This document shows, one piece after another, positions 7,994 through 15,688 of a stretch of 36,120 nt of DNA; positions within the stretch are counted from its first letter, which is position 1, and each line of letters starts with the position of its first letter. Location of the stretch: positions 1-36,120 of the forward strand of contig DATFOK010000083.1 of assembly GCA_035265665.1 (NCBI GenBank), given 5' to 3'. The notes under the pieces are model-generated. The model was given only the letters and a program-made list of their open reading frames with translations. It did no database searches and was not told the origin of the DNA. The position numbers were made by a program, and so were the translations under genes. Origin of the DNA: DASUPK01 sp035265665 (GTDB lineage: Bacteria; Actinomycetota; Thermoleophilia; Solirubrobacterales; 70-9).

Positions 7994-9777
7994 CAGCGGG
8001 TCGCGAACTCCTTGGTCTTGCCCTTGATGGACTGCTTGATGACCTCCCAGGCCTCCGCGTCACCTTTGAAGATCGCCGAGGCGAACGCCTTCGCCTGGTC
8101 GATACGGATGTGGGGCGGCAGCGGCGGCACGGCCGGGTCCACGACCGCGTCGATCACGCACGGCGGGCCCGGCGAGAGCGCCTCGTCCCAAGCCGCGCCG
8201 ATCCCATCGGGGGTCTCCACACGTATTCCCCGCAGGCCGCACTGCTCGGCGTAGCGGGCGTAGTCGAACTCGGGGATGTCCTGGCTCGCCTCGAGCTTCG
8301 GGTCGCCCTCCAGTACTCGCTGCTCCCAGGTGACCTGGTTGAGGTCGGTGTTGTTGAGCACCAGGATCGCGAGCCTGGGGTCCGACCAGCGTCGCCAGTA
8401 CTTGGCGATCGTCATCAGCTCGGCGTTGCCGTTCATCTGCATCGCGCCGTCGCCGACCAGGGCGATCGCGGGGCGATCGGGATGCGCGAACTTGGCCGCG
8501 ATCGCGTACGGAACGCCCGGGCCCATCGTCGCGAGCGTCCCGGAGAGAGAGGCCATCATGCCTTCACGCAGCAGGAGGTCCCTGGCGAACCAGTTGGCGG
8601 CCGACCCTGAGTCCGCGCTCAGGATGGCGTAGTCGGGCAGTCGCGCGCTCAGCTCCCAGAAGACCCGCTGTGGGTTGATCGGGTCCGCGTCCTGCATCGC
8701 CCGCTCCTCGATGATCCGCCACCAGCGCTCCACGCCGTCGGCGATCTCCTCCTGCCAGGAGCGGTCGTCCTTGCGCTCGAGGTGCGGGATCAGCTCCTGG
8801 AGGGTCGAGCGAGCGTCACCGACCAGGTTGACCTCCATCGGATAGCGGATGCCGATCATCCGGCCGTCGATGTCGATCTGCACGCCGCGGACGTCGCCCT
8901 CCTCGGGCAGAAACTCCGAGTAGGGGAAGCTCGAGCCCACCATCAGCAGGGTGTCGGCGCCCATCATCAGGTCCCAGCTCGGCTTGGTGCCGAGCAGCCC
9001 GATCGCGCCGGTCACGTAGGGGAGGTCGTCCGGCAGGGCGGCGCGGCCGAGCAGGGCCTTCGCCACTCCCGCGCCGAGCAGCTCGGCGGTCTGCTTGACC
9101 TCCTCGCCGGCCCCCAGCGCTCCCTGGCCGACGAGCATGGCGACCCGCTCGCCCGAGTTGAGGATCTCCGCCGCTTTGGCGATCTCCGAGTCCGGGGGGA
9201 TCACCCGCGGCTCGGTGAAGCCGACGCCGGAGTGGATCGTCCCGTGGGCGTGCGGCGGCTGCTCGACAGCCTTCTCGGACTGGACGTCATTCGGGATCAC
9301 GATGCAGGTCACGGTCCGCTCGGCCTTGGCGATGCGAACCGCCCGGTCGACGGCGTGGCGCATCTGCTCGGGGGTGCTGACGAAGACGATGTACTCGCTG
9401 GCGACGTCCTTGAACAGCGTCACCAGGTCGACCTCCTGCTGGTAGTTCCCGCCGATCGCCATCGAGTCCTGCTGGCCGACGATCGCGACCACGGGCTGAT
9501 GGTCGAGCTTCGCGTCGTAGAGGCCGTTCAGCAGGTGGATCGCGCCGGGGCCCGACGTCGCGAGGCAGACGCCCGGCTGTCCGGTCCACTTGGCGTGCCC
9601 GCAGGCCATGAACGCCGCCATCTCCTCGTGACGCGCCTGCACGAACTCGATCTCGTCCTCGTGGCGACCGAGGGCACCGAGGATCCCGTTGATCCCGTCG
9701 CCCGGATAGCCGTAGATCCGTTCGATCCCCCATTGCCCCAGTCGGTCGAGCATGAAGTCGGCGGCGGTCTTCGACAT
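7993..9777 (-). CDS. Thiamine-diphosphate enzyme, YdaP/pyruvate oxidase-like
   Basis: A 594-aa protein of the pyruvate oxidase/acetolactate synthase family, closest in look to YdaP of Bacillus and PoxB. The N-terminal Pyr domain carries the catalytic Glu51 in QARHEEMAAF and ATSGPGAIHLLNGLYDAK. A central cofactor domain spans about 190-330. The C-terminal PP domain has the ThDP/Mg motif starting at Gly442-Asp443-Gly444 and ending in Asn (VGDGAMQMNGNAELMTIAKY). Expected chemistry is decarboxylation of pyruvate or a related 2-oxo acid with FAD/quinone or oxygen as acceptor; I see no long PoxB membrane-binding tail. The ATG at 9777 has an AGGAGG a few nt upstream. It is first in the minus-strand operon and overlaps the next gene by 1 nt. 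A divergent SigB-like element lies at 9808-9832; ydaP of B. subtilis is SigB-controlled (family knowledge). Confidence 0.88.
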   Translation of the reverse strand: MSKTAADFMLDRLGQWGIERIYGYPGDGINGILGALGRHEDEIEFVQARHEEMAAFMACGHAKWTGQPGVCLATSGPGAIHLLNGLYDAKLDHQPVVAIVGQQDSMAIGGNYQQEVDLVTLFKDVASEYIVFVSTPEQMRHAVDRAVRIAKAERTVTCIVIPNDVQSEKAVEQPPHAHGTIHSGVGFTEPRVIPPDSEIAKAAEILNSGERVAMLVGQGALGAGEEVKQTAELLGAGVAKALLGRAALPDDLPYVTGAIGLLGTKPSWDLMMGADTLLMVGSSFPYSEFLPEEGDVRGVQIDIDGRMIGIRYPMEVNLVGDARSTLQELIPHLERKDDRSWQEEIADGVERWWRIIEERAMQDADPINPQRVFWELSARLPDYAILSADSGSAANWFARDLLLREGMMASLSGTLATMGPGVPYAIAAKFAHPDRPAIALVGDGAMQMNGNAELMTIAKYWRRWSDPRLAILVLNNTDLNQVTWEQRVLEGDPKLEASQDIPEFDYARYAEQCGLRGIRVETPDGIGAAWDEALSPGPPCVIDAVVDPAVPPLPPHIRIDQAKAFASAIFKGDAEAWEVIKQSIKGKTKEFATR

Positions 9778-9807
9778 TGATCCTCCTGGCTGGTTGCTGC
9801 TCCGGGT

Positions 9808-9832
9808 CTTCCCCCGCGCGGGACGGCGAAAC
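9808..9832 (-). promoter_or_regulatory. Candidate SigB-like promoter of the ThDP-enzyme operon
   Basis: Reading the minus strand: GTTT (9832-9829), 15 nt, then GGGAAG (9813-9808), about 30 nt before the start codon with an AGGAGG in between. The -10 deviates from GGGTAT at two or three positions, so support is moderate. It mirrors a similar element on the other strand of the same 121-nt gap. Confidence 0.33.
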
Positions 9833-9859
9833 GTCGCCCGTTCCTGCGATTACCACGCC

Positions 9860-9884
9860 GTTTGCGCGGCCTCCCCGAGGGGAA
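9860..9884 (+). promoter_or_regulatory. Candidate SigB-like promoter of the respiratory operon
   Basis: GTTT (9860-9863), a 15-nt spacer, then GGGGAA (9879-9884), 14 nt before the ATG of the SDR gene that opens the operon. The -10 matches GGGTAT at 4 of 6. Both strands of this intergenic region carry GTTT followed 14-15 nt later by GGGGAAG, which supports paired divergent promoters, but no experiment backs it. Confidence 0.3.
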
Positions 9885-9898
9885 GTGAACGGGCATCT

Positions 9899-10894
9899 AT
9901 GGAGGGGATCGCCCTGGTCACAGGCGCCTCTGCAGGAGTCGGCCGCGCGACCGTGCGGCGACTCGCCGCCGACGGCTACGACGTGGCGCTGGTGGCCCGC
10001 GGGCGCGAGGGACTCGAAGCCACGCGCACGGAGGTCGAGCGGCTCGGCCGCCGTGCGCTGGTCCTGCCGGCCGATGTGGCCGAGGCGTCGCAGCTGGAGG
10101 ACGCCGCCGAGCGAGCCGAGTCCGCCCTCGGGCCGATCGATGTCTGGGTGAACAACGCGATGACCACGGTGTTCTCGCCGTTCATGGAGACCGAGCCAGA
10201 CGAATTCCGTCGCGTCACCGAGGTCACCTATCTGGGAGTCGTCTGGGGGACCCGCGCCGCCCTGAAGCGGATGGTGCCGCGCGACCGGGGCTCGATCGTC
10301 CTGGTCGGCAGCGCGCTCGCCTACCGCGGCATCCCATTGCAGGCGGCCTATTGCGGATCGAAGCACGCGATCAAGGGCTTCTTCGAGTCGGTCCGCTCCG
10401 AGCTCCTGCACGACGGCAGCTCGATCCGGATCTCGATGGTCGACCTGCCGGCGGTCAACACGCCGCAGTTCGACCACTGTCGCACTCGCCTGCCCAAGCA
10501 GCCGCAACCGGTGCCGCCGATCTACCAGCCCGAGGTGGCGGCGGACGCGATCGCGTGGGCGGCGCGCACCGGCGAGCGCGAGGTCTACGTGGGCGCCCCG
10601 ACCTGGAAGACGATCTGGGGCGAACGGATCGCGCCCGGAATCGCCGACCACTACCTGGCGAAGAACGGGTACGAGGGCCAACAGGCGGACCAGCCGGTGA
10701 ACGGCGATCGGCCTGACAACCTCTTCGTCCCGGTGGAGGGCGACCACGGCGCGCACGGGCGGTTCGAGGAGGGCACCCGCGAGCGGAGTCCCCTGCTCTG
10801 GCTGGGCAAGCACCGCCGCGCACTGGGCGCTGCGGCCCTGGCGGGCGCGGGAGCCGCCGCGGCGGCCGCGATCAGAACCACGACGCGGGACTGA
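9899..10894 (+). CDS. SDR family oxidoreductase with hydrophobic C-terminal tail, first gene of the respiratory operon
   Basis: A 331-aa classical short-chain dehydrogenase. The NAD(P)-binding motif TGASAGVG is at residues 8-15, NNA in VWVNNAMTT (the usual Gly of NNAG is Met), and the catalytic Tyr151-x3-Lys155 in AAYCGSKHAIKGF, with the active-site Ser in VGSALAY. After the Rossmann domain (about 1-240), an extension ends in an Ala-rich hydrophobic stretch (LGAAALAGAGAAAAAA) and RTTTRD, possibly a membrane anchor. I chose ATG 9899 because the dinucleotide fold starts immediately after it; the frame stays open upstream but the extra residues are not SDR-like. Its TGA overlaps the ATG of ctaC (TGATG at 10892-10896), so it is translationally tied to the oxidase genes. 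Substrate unknown; a role in the respiratory complex is only implied by position. Confidence 0.85.
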   Translation: MEGIALVTGASAGVGRATVRRLAADGYDVALVARGREGLEATRTEVERLGRRALVLPADVAEASQLEDAAERAESALGPIDVWVNNAMTTVFSPFMETEPDEFRRVTEVTYLGVVWGTRAALKRMVPRDRGSIVLVGSALAYRGIPLQAAYCGSKHAIKGFFESVRSELLHDGSSIRISMVDLPAVNTPQFDHCRTRLPKQPQPVPPIYQPEVAADAIAWAARTGEREVYVGAPTWKTIWGERIAPGIADHYLAKNGYEGQQADQPVNGDRPDNLFVPVEGDHGAHGRFEEGTRERSPLLWLGKHRRALGAAALAGAGAAAAAAIRTTTRD

Positions 10895-11523
10895 TGGTCG
10901 ACACGCGCGTCGAGGTCCAGGACCTCTTCGACGCCTATCTCTGGATCGCGGTCGCGGTCGCAGTGATCGTCTTCGGCGCGGTCGGCTTCGCGGCGCTGCG
11001 CTACCGGCACCGGTCCGGACGCGAGCCGAGCAGGAGGAGCGACGCGTTGAGGGCCGAGCTCGCCTACGTCGGTGTTCTCGTCCTGATCACCGCCGGGCTG
11101 GTCACGGCCACGTTCAGGACCGAGGACGAGGTCGACGCGGTCGCGAGCGACCCGGCGCTGCGGATCGACGTCACCGCCTTTCAGTGGGGATGGACCTGGA
11201 CGTACCCCGACGGGTTCAGGGTCACCGGGAACAGCGAGTCCCCGCCGACCTTCGCGGTGCCCACCGATCGGACGGTTCGATTCACGCTCCGCTCCAGGGA
11301 CGTGATCCACGCCTTCTGGATCCCCGAGCAGCGCTTCAAGCGCGACGCCTTCCCGAACCGGACCACGGAGTTCGATCTCGACTTCGACCAGCCCGGGATG
11401 AACGGCGGGGTCTGCGCCGAGTTCTGCGGGCTGCGTCACTCGCAGATGTCGTTCGACGTGCTGGCGCTCTCCGAACCTGACTTCCAGGCCTGGCTCGCCG
11501 ACCGTAGCGGAGGCGCGCCATGA
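10894..11523 (+). CDS. ctaC: Cytochrome c oxidase subunit II
   Basis: A 209-aa subunit II with two N-terminal helices (about 14-34 and 51-68) and a periplasmic cupredoxin domain. The CuA site is complete: His139 in VIHAFWIPE, and Cys174-x3-Cys178-x3-His182-x2-Met185 in CAEFCGLRHSQM, with the bridging Glu176. The aromatic electron-entry patch is FQWGWTWTYP. There is no C-terminal cytochrome c domain, so electrons presumably arrive from the operon's diheme cytochrome c. It starts by 1-nt overlap with the SDR gene and ends in an ATGA overlap with ctaD. No separate cleavable lipoprotein signal is visible. It accepts electrons and hands them to heme a of subunit I. Confidence 0.95.
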   Translation: MVDTRVEVQDLFDAYLWIAVAVAVIVFGAVGFAALRYRHRSGREPSRRSDALRAELAYVGVLVLITAGLVTATFRTEDEVDAVASDPALRIDVTAFQWGWTWTYPDGFRVTGNSESPPTFAVPTDRTVRFTLRSRDVIHAFWIPEQRFKRDAFPNRTTEFDLDFDQPGMNGGVCAEFCGLRHSQMSFDVLALSEPDFQAWLADRSGGAP

Positions 11524-13133
11524 GTCCCAACGGGGTCGCGACGGTGGAGCGCGCTCCGAGTGGCCCGCTCACCTGGGTCGCGGGAGCCGACCACAAGGTG
11601 ACCGCCCTGCGCACCGCCGTGGTGGCGCTGATCTTCTTCATCGCAAGCGGGCTGCTCGCCCTGCTGATGAGAACCGAGCTCGCCCAGCCGGGGCTCCAGG
11701 TGGTCTCGGAGGGCACCTACAACGAGCTCTTCACGATGCACGGCTCGGGGATGATCTACCTGGTCGTCACGCCGCTGGCGCTGTCGCTCGGCCTCTACTT
11801 CGTCCCGCTCCAGGTCGGCGCCGCCGAGATCTGGTCGCCGCGGTTGGCGCTATCGGGCCTCTGGCTCTACGTGCTGGGCGGGGCGATCATGTTCGCGGGC
11901 TTCTTGACGGATCAGGGCTCGGGCCGAGCCGGATGGGCCCCGACCGTCCCGCTGGCGAGCGATCACTGGACGCCCGGGATCGGGATGGACATGTGGGTGC
12001 TCGGCGTCTGCCTCGCTGTGCTCGGGATGTTCTTGCAGGGCCTCTGCGTGCTCGCGACGGCGCTGCGCGAGCGCGCGCCCGGGATGACGCTGCTGCGGAT
12101 GCCGCCTTTCACCTGGACGCTCGTGGCGACCGCGCTGATGGTGATCACCTCGTTCCCGGTCCTGATCGCGGCGATGGGGCTGCTCGAGTGGGACCGCCAC
12201 GTCAGCCCCGTCTTCGACGCCTCAGGCGGGCCGGCGCTCTTCCAGCACCTCTTCTGGTTCTACGGGCACCCGGTCGTCTACGTGATGTTCTTTCCCTTCG
12301 TCGGGGCGGTCGCGGAGGTGGTCGCGACCTTCTCGCGGCGGCGCTTCTTCGGCTACTCGCTGTTCGTGATCTCGATGCTGCTCTTCGCCGCGCTCTCGAT
12401 GAGCGTCTGGGCACATCACATGTTCACCACCGGTCAGGTGACGAACCAGTACTACTCGCTCACCTCCCACGCCCTGATCATCCCGGCGGGCATCGAGTAT
12501 TTCGACCTGATCGCGACGATGATCGGCGGGGCGATCCTCTTCCGCACGCCGATGCTGTTCGCGATCGGGTTCGTCCTCCAGTTCCTGATCGGCGGGCTGA
12601 CCGGGATCATCGTCGCCTCGCCGCCGATCGACTATCACGTCCACGACAGCTTCTTCGTCGTCGGCCACTTCCACTACACGCTCTTCGCCGGCAGCGTCTT
12701 CGGCTTCTTCGCCGCCGCCTACTACTGGTTCCCGAAGGTGACGGGGGTGACGCTGCGGGAGGGCCTCGGCAAGCTCCACTTCTGGCTGCTGGTGATCGGG
12801 ACCAACGTGACCTTCTTCCCGATGTTCTTCCTCGGCTTCGACGGGATGCAACGCCGAATTGCGAACTACCCGGCCTCGAGCGGGTTCGGCGACCTCAATC
12901 TCGTCTCGACGATCGGGGCATTCGTGATCGCCTTGGCGGTCCTGGTCTTCCTGATCAACCTCTGGGTCTCGCTGCGGCATCGCGAGCCAGCCGGTGACGA
13001 CCCGTGGGAGGGACAGACGCTGGAGTGGGCGACCTCCTCGCCGCCGCCGCGGTTCAACTTCCGCGGGCGGCTGCCGGAGATCAGCTCGTTCGCGCCCCTG
13101 CTCGACCGGCGCGAGCGGGAGGCTGAGCGATGA
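11520..13133 (+). CDS. ctaD: Cytochrome c oxidase subunit I, variant lacking canonical D- and K-channel residues
   Basis: A 537-aa heme-copper oxidase subunit I with about 12 helices. All metal ligands are present: His74 (FTMHGSG, heme a), His250 (CuB) with the cross-link Tyr254 in GHPVVY, His299-His300 (CuB, WAHHMF), and His383 (heme a3) and His385 (heme a) in GHFHYT. The proton-path residues differ from standard A-type enzymes. HPEVY is HPVVY (Val252 for Glu). PTGIK of the K-channel is PAGIE (Glu326 for Lys). The D-channel entry motif PDMAFPR reads AEIWSPR (Glu103 for Asp). The C-terminus DPWEGQTLEWATSSPPP is typical of aa3/caa3 enzymes. The ATG at 11520 overlaps the ctaC stop, with GGAGG a few nt upstream. 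It reduces O2 to water; how it pumps protons with these substitutions is open. Confidence 0.95.
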   Translation: MSPNGVATVERAPSGPLTWVAGADHKVTALRTAVVALIFFIASGLLALLMRTELAQPGLQVVSEGTYNELFTMHGSGMIYLVVTPLALSLGLYFVPLQVGAAEIWSPRLALSGLWLYVLGGAIMFAGFLTDQGSGRAGWAPTVPLASDHWTPGIGMDMWVLGVCLAVLGMFLQGLCVLATALRERAPGMTLLRMPPFTWTLVATALMVITSFPVLIAAMGLLEWDRHVSPVFDASGGPALFQHLFWFYGHPVVYVMFFPFVGAVAEVVATFSRRRFFGYSLFVISMLLFAALSMSVWAHHMFTTGQVTNQYYSLTSHALIIPAGIEYFDLIATMIGGAILFRTPMLFAIGFVLQFLIGGLTGIIVASPPIDYHVHDSFFVVGHFHYTLFAGSVFGFFAAAYYWFPKVTGVTLREGLGKLHFWLLVIGTNVTFFPMFFLGFDGMQRRIANYPASSGFGDLNLVSTIGAFVIALAVLVFLINLWVSLRHREPAGDDPWEGQTLEWATSSPPPRFNFRGRLPEISSFAPLLDRREREAER

Positions 13134-13483
13134 GCCGGCCAAGCGCGGTGCTGGCGGTCTGGGGCGGGATGCTGGCGGTGCTCGCGCTCGTGCTCGCGCT
13201 CTGGTCGCCACCGCAGTACGCCTGGGCGCTGCTGGCCGGCGCGGCCATCGGGCTTGGCCCGCTCGGCTGGGTCATGCTGGTACCGGGCGGCAAGCCGGAT
13301 GAGCCGCGGCCCGTCCCCGACACCAGCCTGCCGACGGTCGTGCTGTCGGCCGGGATCGCCCTGACCGCGCTCGGCCTCGCGGCGGGGCTATGGCTGGTCG
13401 CGATCGGCATCGAGATCCTGGCGCTCGGTGGATTCGCTCTGGTCAGGGAATTGCGCGCGCAGCGGAGTGCGCGTCGCTCGTGA
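13130..13483 (+). CDS. Small four-helix membrane protein of the oxidase operon
   Basis: A 117-aa hydrophobic protein with about four predicted helices (roughly 5-25, 28-50, 66-86 and 88-105), a Pro/Asp-rich loop (GGKPDEPRPVPDTS) and a basic C-terminus (RAQRSARRS). It starts by ATGA overlap with ctaD and ends overlapping the ctaG-like gene (GTGA). Position and topology are those of small accessory subunits such as actinobacterial subunit IV (CtaF), but I see no diagnostic motif. It is too short, and lacks the conserved histidines, to be subunit III. Best described as a putative accessory or assembly subunit of the oxidase. Confidence 0.75.
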   Translation: MSRPSAVLAVWGGMLAVLALVLALWSPPQYAWALLAGAAIGLGPLGWVMLVPGGKPDEPRPVPDTSLPTVVLSAGIALTALGLAAGLWLVAIGIEILALGGFALVRELRAQRSARRS

Positions 13484-14028
13484 GTCTCGCGGCCCACATG
13501 CTGCTGCACTGCGCGCTCGTCGCCGTCGTGGCTCCGCTGATCGTTCTGATCCGGCCGGTGAACCGCGTACTCGAGGTCTCCTCCGCCGCCAACCGGCGCC
13601 GCATCGAATCCGCGCTCCGCTCCCGGGCGGCGAGGTGGCTCACCACGCCGGCGGTGGCCTGGTCGCTGTTCGTCGGCTCGCAGGTCGCCTTCCACCTCAG
13701 CGGCCTCTACGACTCATCGAACGTCGATCCGCTGGTCGATGGCATCGCTCACATCGTCTACGCGCTGACCTCGCTGCTCTTCTGGGAGGTCGCGATCGGC
13801 TCGGCGCCGCTGCCGCGGCGGCTAACCGGGCTCGGCCCGGCTCTCTATCTGATCCTCGCGATGCCGGCGATCGATCTCTCCGCGGCCTGGCTGATGGTGA
13901 AGGGCGAGCCGCTCGCCGGTGCCGCCATGGTCGCCGGAATGTCTCCGATCGGACTCGCGGCCGCGATCTCGGCCTGGCGCTATGCGCGCGCCGAGGAGGC
14001 GCAGTCCGGCCTGGAGGGCACCGCGTGA
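13480..14028 (+). CDS. Short CtaG-like cytochrome c oxidase assembly protein
   Basis: 182 aa from the GTG at 13480, which overlaps the previous stop as GTGA; the frame is open further upstream but those residues are polar and unlike the family. Conserved caa3-CtaG features: AAHMLLHCALVAVVAPL at the N-terminus (HMxxH, His6 and His10), FHLSGLYD, then a third His in AHIVYALTSLLFWEVAIG, and two more helices with a Met-rich segment. CtaG proteins help deliver copper to the CuB site of aa3/caa3 oxidases. Family members are usually about 250-300 aa with further helices in front of the HMxxH helix; this one starts directly at that helix and is N-terminally short. Its place between ctaD and the bc genes supports an assembly role. 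Confidence 0.78.
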   Translation: MSLAAHMLLHCALVAVVAPLIVLIRPVNRVLEVSSAANRRRIESALRSRAARWLTTPAVAWSLFVGSQVAFHLSGLYDSSNVDPLVDGIAHIVYALTSLLFWEVAIGSAPLPRRLTGLGPALYLILAMPAIDLSAAWLMVKGEPLAGAAMVAGMSPIGLAAAISAWRYARAEEAQSGLEGTA

Positions 14029-14792
14029 TCCGGGCTGTCTCGTTCGCGGCGATCGCCGCCGCGGCCCTGGCCTTCGCGACCGGCAGCTTCGGCCAGGACA
14101 GCGCAACCCCCGCCGAGCCGGACGCCGCGAAGATCGCGGAGGGCCGGCAGCTCTACGTCGAGGGCTGTTCCTCCTGTCACGGCATGGACGCGCGCGGGGT
14201 GGACGAGCAGGGCACCTCGCTGGTCGGTGTCGGCGCCGCGTCCGCGGACTTCTACCTGCGCACCGGGCGGATGCCGCTCGCCGAGCCCGGTCGCGAGCCG
14301 CAGCGCGCCCAGCCCGCCTACCCCGAAGATCAGATCGAGGCCCTGGTCGCGTACGTCGGCTCGCTCGGCGGACCGCCGATCCCGGCCGTCGACCCCGACG
14401 CCGGATCGATCAGCCGCGGCACCGAGCTGTTCGTCTCGGACTGCGCCGGCTGCCACTCGATCACCGGCGAGGGCGGAGTCGTAGTGGGTGGCTTCGCCCC
14501 GGAACTCCACCAGGCCACGCCCACCCAGGTCGCGGAGGCAGTGCGGATCGGGCCCTACCTGATGCCGTCCTTCGATCGCAACCAGATCTCAGACGCGGAC
14601 CTGAACTCGGTCGCCCGCTACGTGGACGAGGCGGTTCAGGATCCCGACGACCGGGGCGGCTGGGGAATCGGCCACCTGGGCCCGGTCCCCGAGGGCCTCG
14701 TCGCCTGGGTCCTCGCGACCGCGGCGCTGCTGCTCGTTGCCCGCCTGATCGGGGAGAGGTCAGAGGGGCGGGGTCCGGAGGAAAAGCCGTGA
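14025..14792 (+). CDS. qcrC: Membrane-anchored diheme cytochrome c of the bcc complex
   Basis: 255 aa from a GTG that overlaps the ctaG-like stop (GTGA), with GGAGGG upstream. N-terminal signal segment AVSFAAIAAAALAFATG, then two c-type heme motifs, CSSCH at 48-52 and CAGCH at 140-144. Likely axial methionines lie in GRMPL and YLMPSFDR. A C-terminal helix (GLVAWVLATAALLLVARLIG) anchors the protein in the membrane. This is the layout of actinobacterial QcrC, whose two hemes carry electrons from the Rieske protein directly to CuA of the oxidase, removing the need for soluble cytochrome c. The adjacent ctaCD and qcrAB genes support a bcc-aa3 supercomplex. Confidence 0.92.
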   Translation: MIRAVSFAAIAAAALAFATGSFGQDSATPAEPDAAKIAEGRQLYVEGCSSCHGMDARGVDEQGTSLVGVGAASADFYLRTGRMPLAEPGREPQRAQPAYPEDQIEALVAYVGSLGGPPIPAVDPDAGSISRGTELFVSDCAGCHSITGEGGVVVGGFAPELHQATPTQVAEAVRIGPYLMPSFDRNQISDADLNSVARYVDEAVQDPDDRGGWGIGHLGPVPEGLVAWVLATAALLLVARLIGERSEGRGPEEKP

Positions 14793-15688
14793 AGCGCATC
14801 GAGCTCGCCATCGCCGCCCTGCTCGGCTGCTCGGCGATCGCCTCGATCGCCTTCGTCGTGATCTACGTCGGCGGCGCCGACACCCAGGGCCTCGGCATCT
14901 CACTCGGCGCGGCCCTCGCGTTCCTCGCTGCCGCGGTCCTGCTGGCGAGCAGGCGGCTCTTCCCCGACACCCCAGTCGCCGAGGAACGTCCCGAGTTCGC
15001 CCGTCCGCCGGAGGATCCGGGCGTCACGGCCGGCCCGGCAGCCGAGCGCGCCGAGGAGCTCGCCGGCGAGATCGAGAGCCCGGCGGAGGCGATCACTCGG
15101 CGCCGTCTGCTGATCGCCGCCGGGGGCGCCGCGGGGACCGCGCTCGGGGCCGCCCTGGTCGTCCCGGTCGCCTCCCTCGGCCCGGCCGTGGCCGACCGCC
15201 TGCATCGCTCGCCCTGGAGAGCCGGCCTACGGCTGGTCGACGAGCGCGACGCGGCCGTCACCCCGGCCATGATCGGCGCGCGCGGCTTCGTCACCGCCTT
15301 CCCCGAAGGAGTCGACAAGCGGGAGCTCGCGGCGCCGGTGATAGTCATGCACCTCGACCCGAGCTCGTTGAATCTGCCCCCCGGCCGCGAGGGGTGGGCG
15401 CCCGAGGGGCTGGTCGCCTACTCGAAGATCTGCACGCACGCCGGCTGCGCGGTCTCGATCCCCCGCTCGCCGCTCTACCCCCCGCGCGCTCCTCGGCCGG
15501 CCCTCGTCTGTCCCTGCCACTACTCGACCTTCGACCCGGCTAAGGGCGCCGACGTGATCTTCGGGCCCGCCGGCCGGGCCCTCCCCCAGCTGCCGATCTC
15601 GATTGGTTCGGATGGGGCCCTGATCGCGGCCGGTGAGCTCTCCGGCGACGTCGGCCCCTCTTGGCGCGGCACTCGAGGTGGGACGTGA
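14789..15688 (+). CDS. qcrA: Rieske iron-sulfur subunit of the cytochrome bc complex
   Basis: 299 aa from GTG 14789, overlapping the qcrC stop as GTGA and preceded by GGAGGA (14777-14782). Two N-terminal helices (about 5-25 and 33-53), an acidic linker, then a third helix after an Arg cluster (RRRLLIAAGGAAGTAL), the three-helix anchor typical of actinobacterial QcrA. The Rieske 2Fe-2S site is complete: Cys215-Thr-His217-x2-Cys220 (CTHAGC) and Cys241-Pro-Cys243-His244 (CPCHYSTFD), with the FGPAGRALPQLPI loop following. It takes one electron from quinol at the Qo site and passes it to the QcrC hemes. Confidence 0.95.
   Translation: MKRIELAIAALLGCSAIASIAFVVIYVGGADTQGLGISLGAALAFLAAAVLLASRRLFPDTPVAEERPEFARPPEDPGVTAGPAAERAEELAGEIESPAEAITRRRLLIAAGGAAGTALGAALVVPVASLGPAVADRLHRSPWRAGLRLVDERDAAVTPAMIGARGFVTAFPEGVDKRELAAPVIVMHLDPSSLNLPPGREGWAPEGLVAYSKICTHAGCAVSIPRSPLYPPRAPRPALVCPCHYSTFDPAKGADVIFGPAGRALPQLPISIGSDGALIAAGELSGDVGPSWRGTRGGT

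Noticed and set aside
9752..9898. Upstream extension of the SDR gene
   Set aside because: Would overlap the divergent ThDP gene and its ribosome-binding site; the added residues are not SDR-like.
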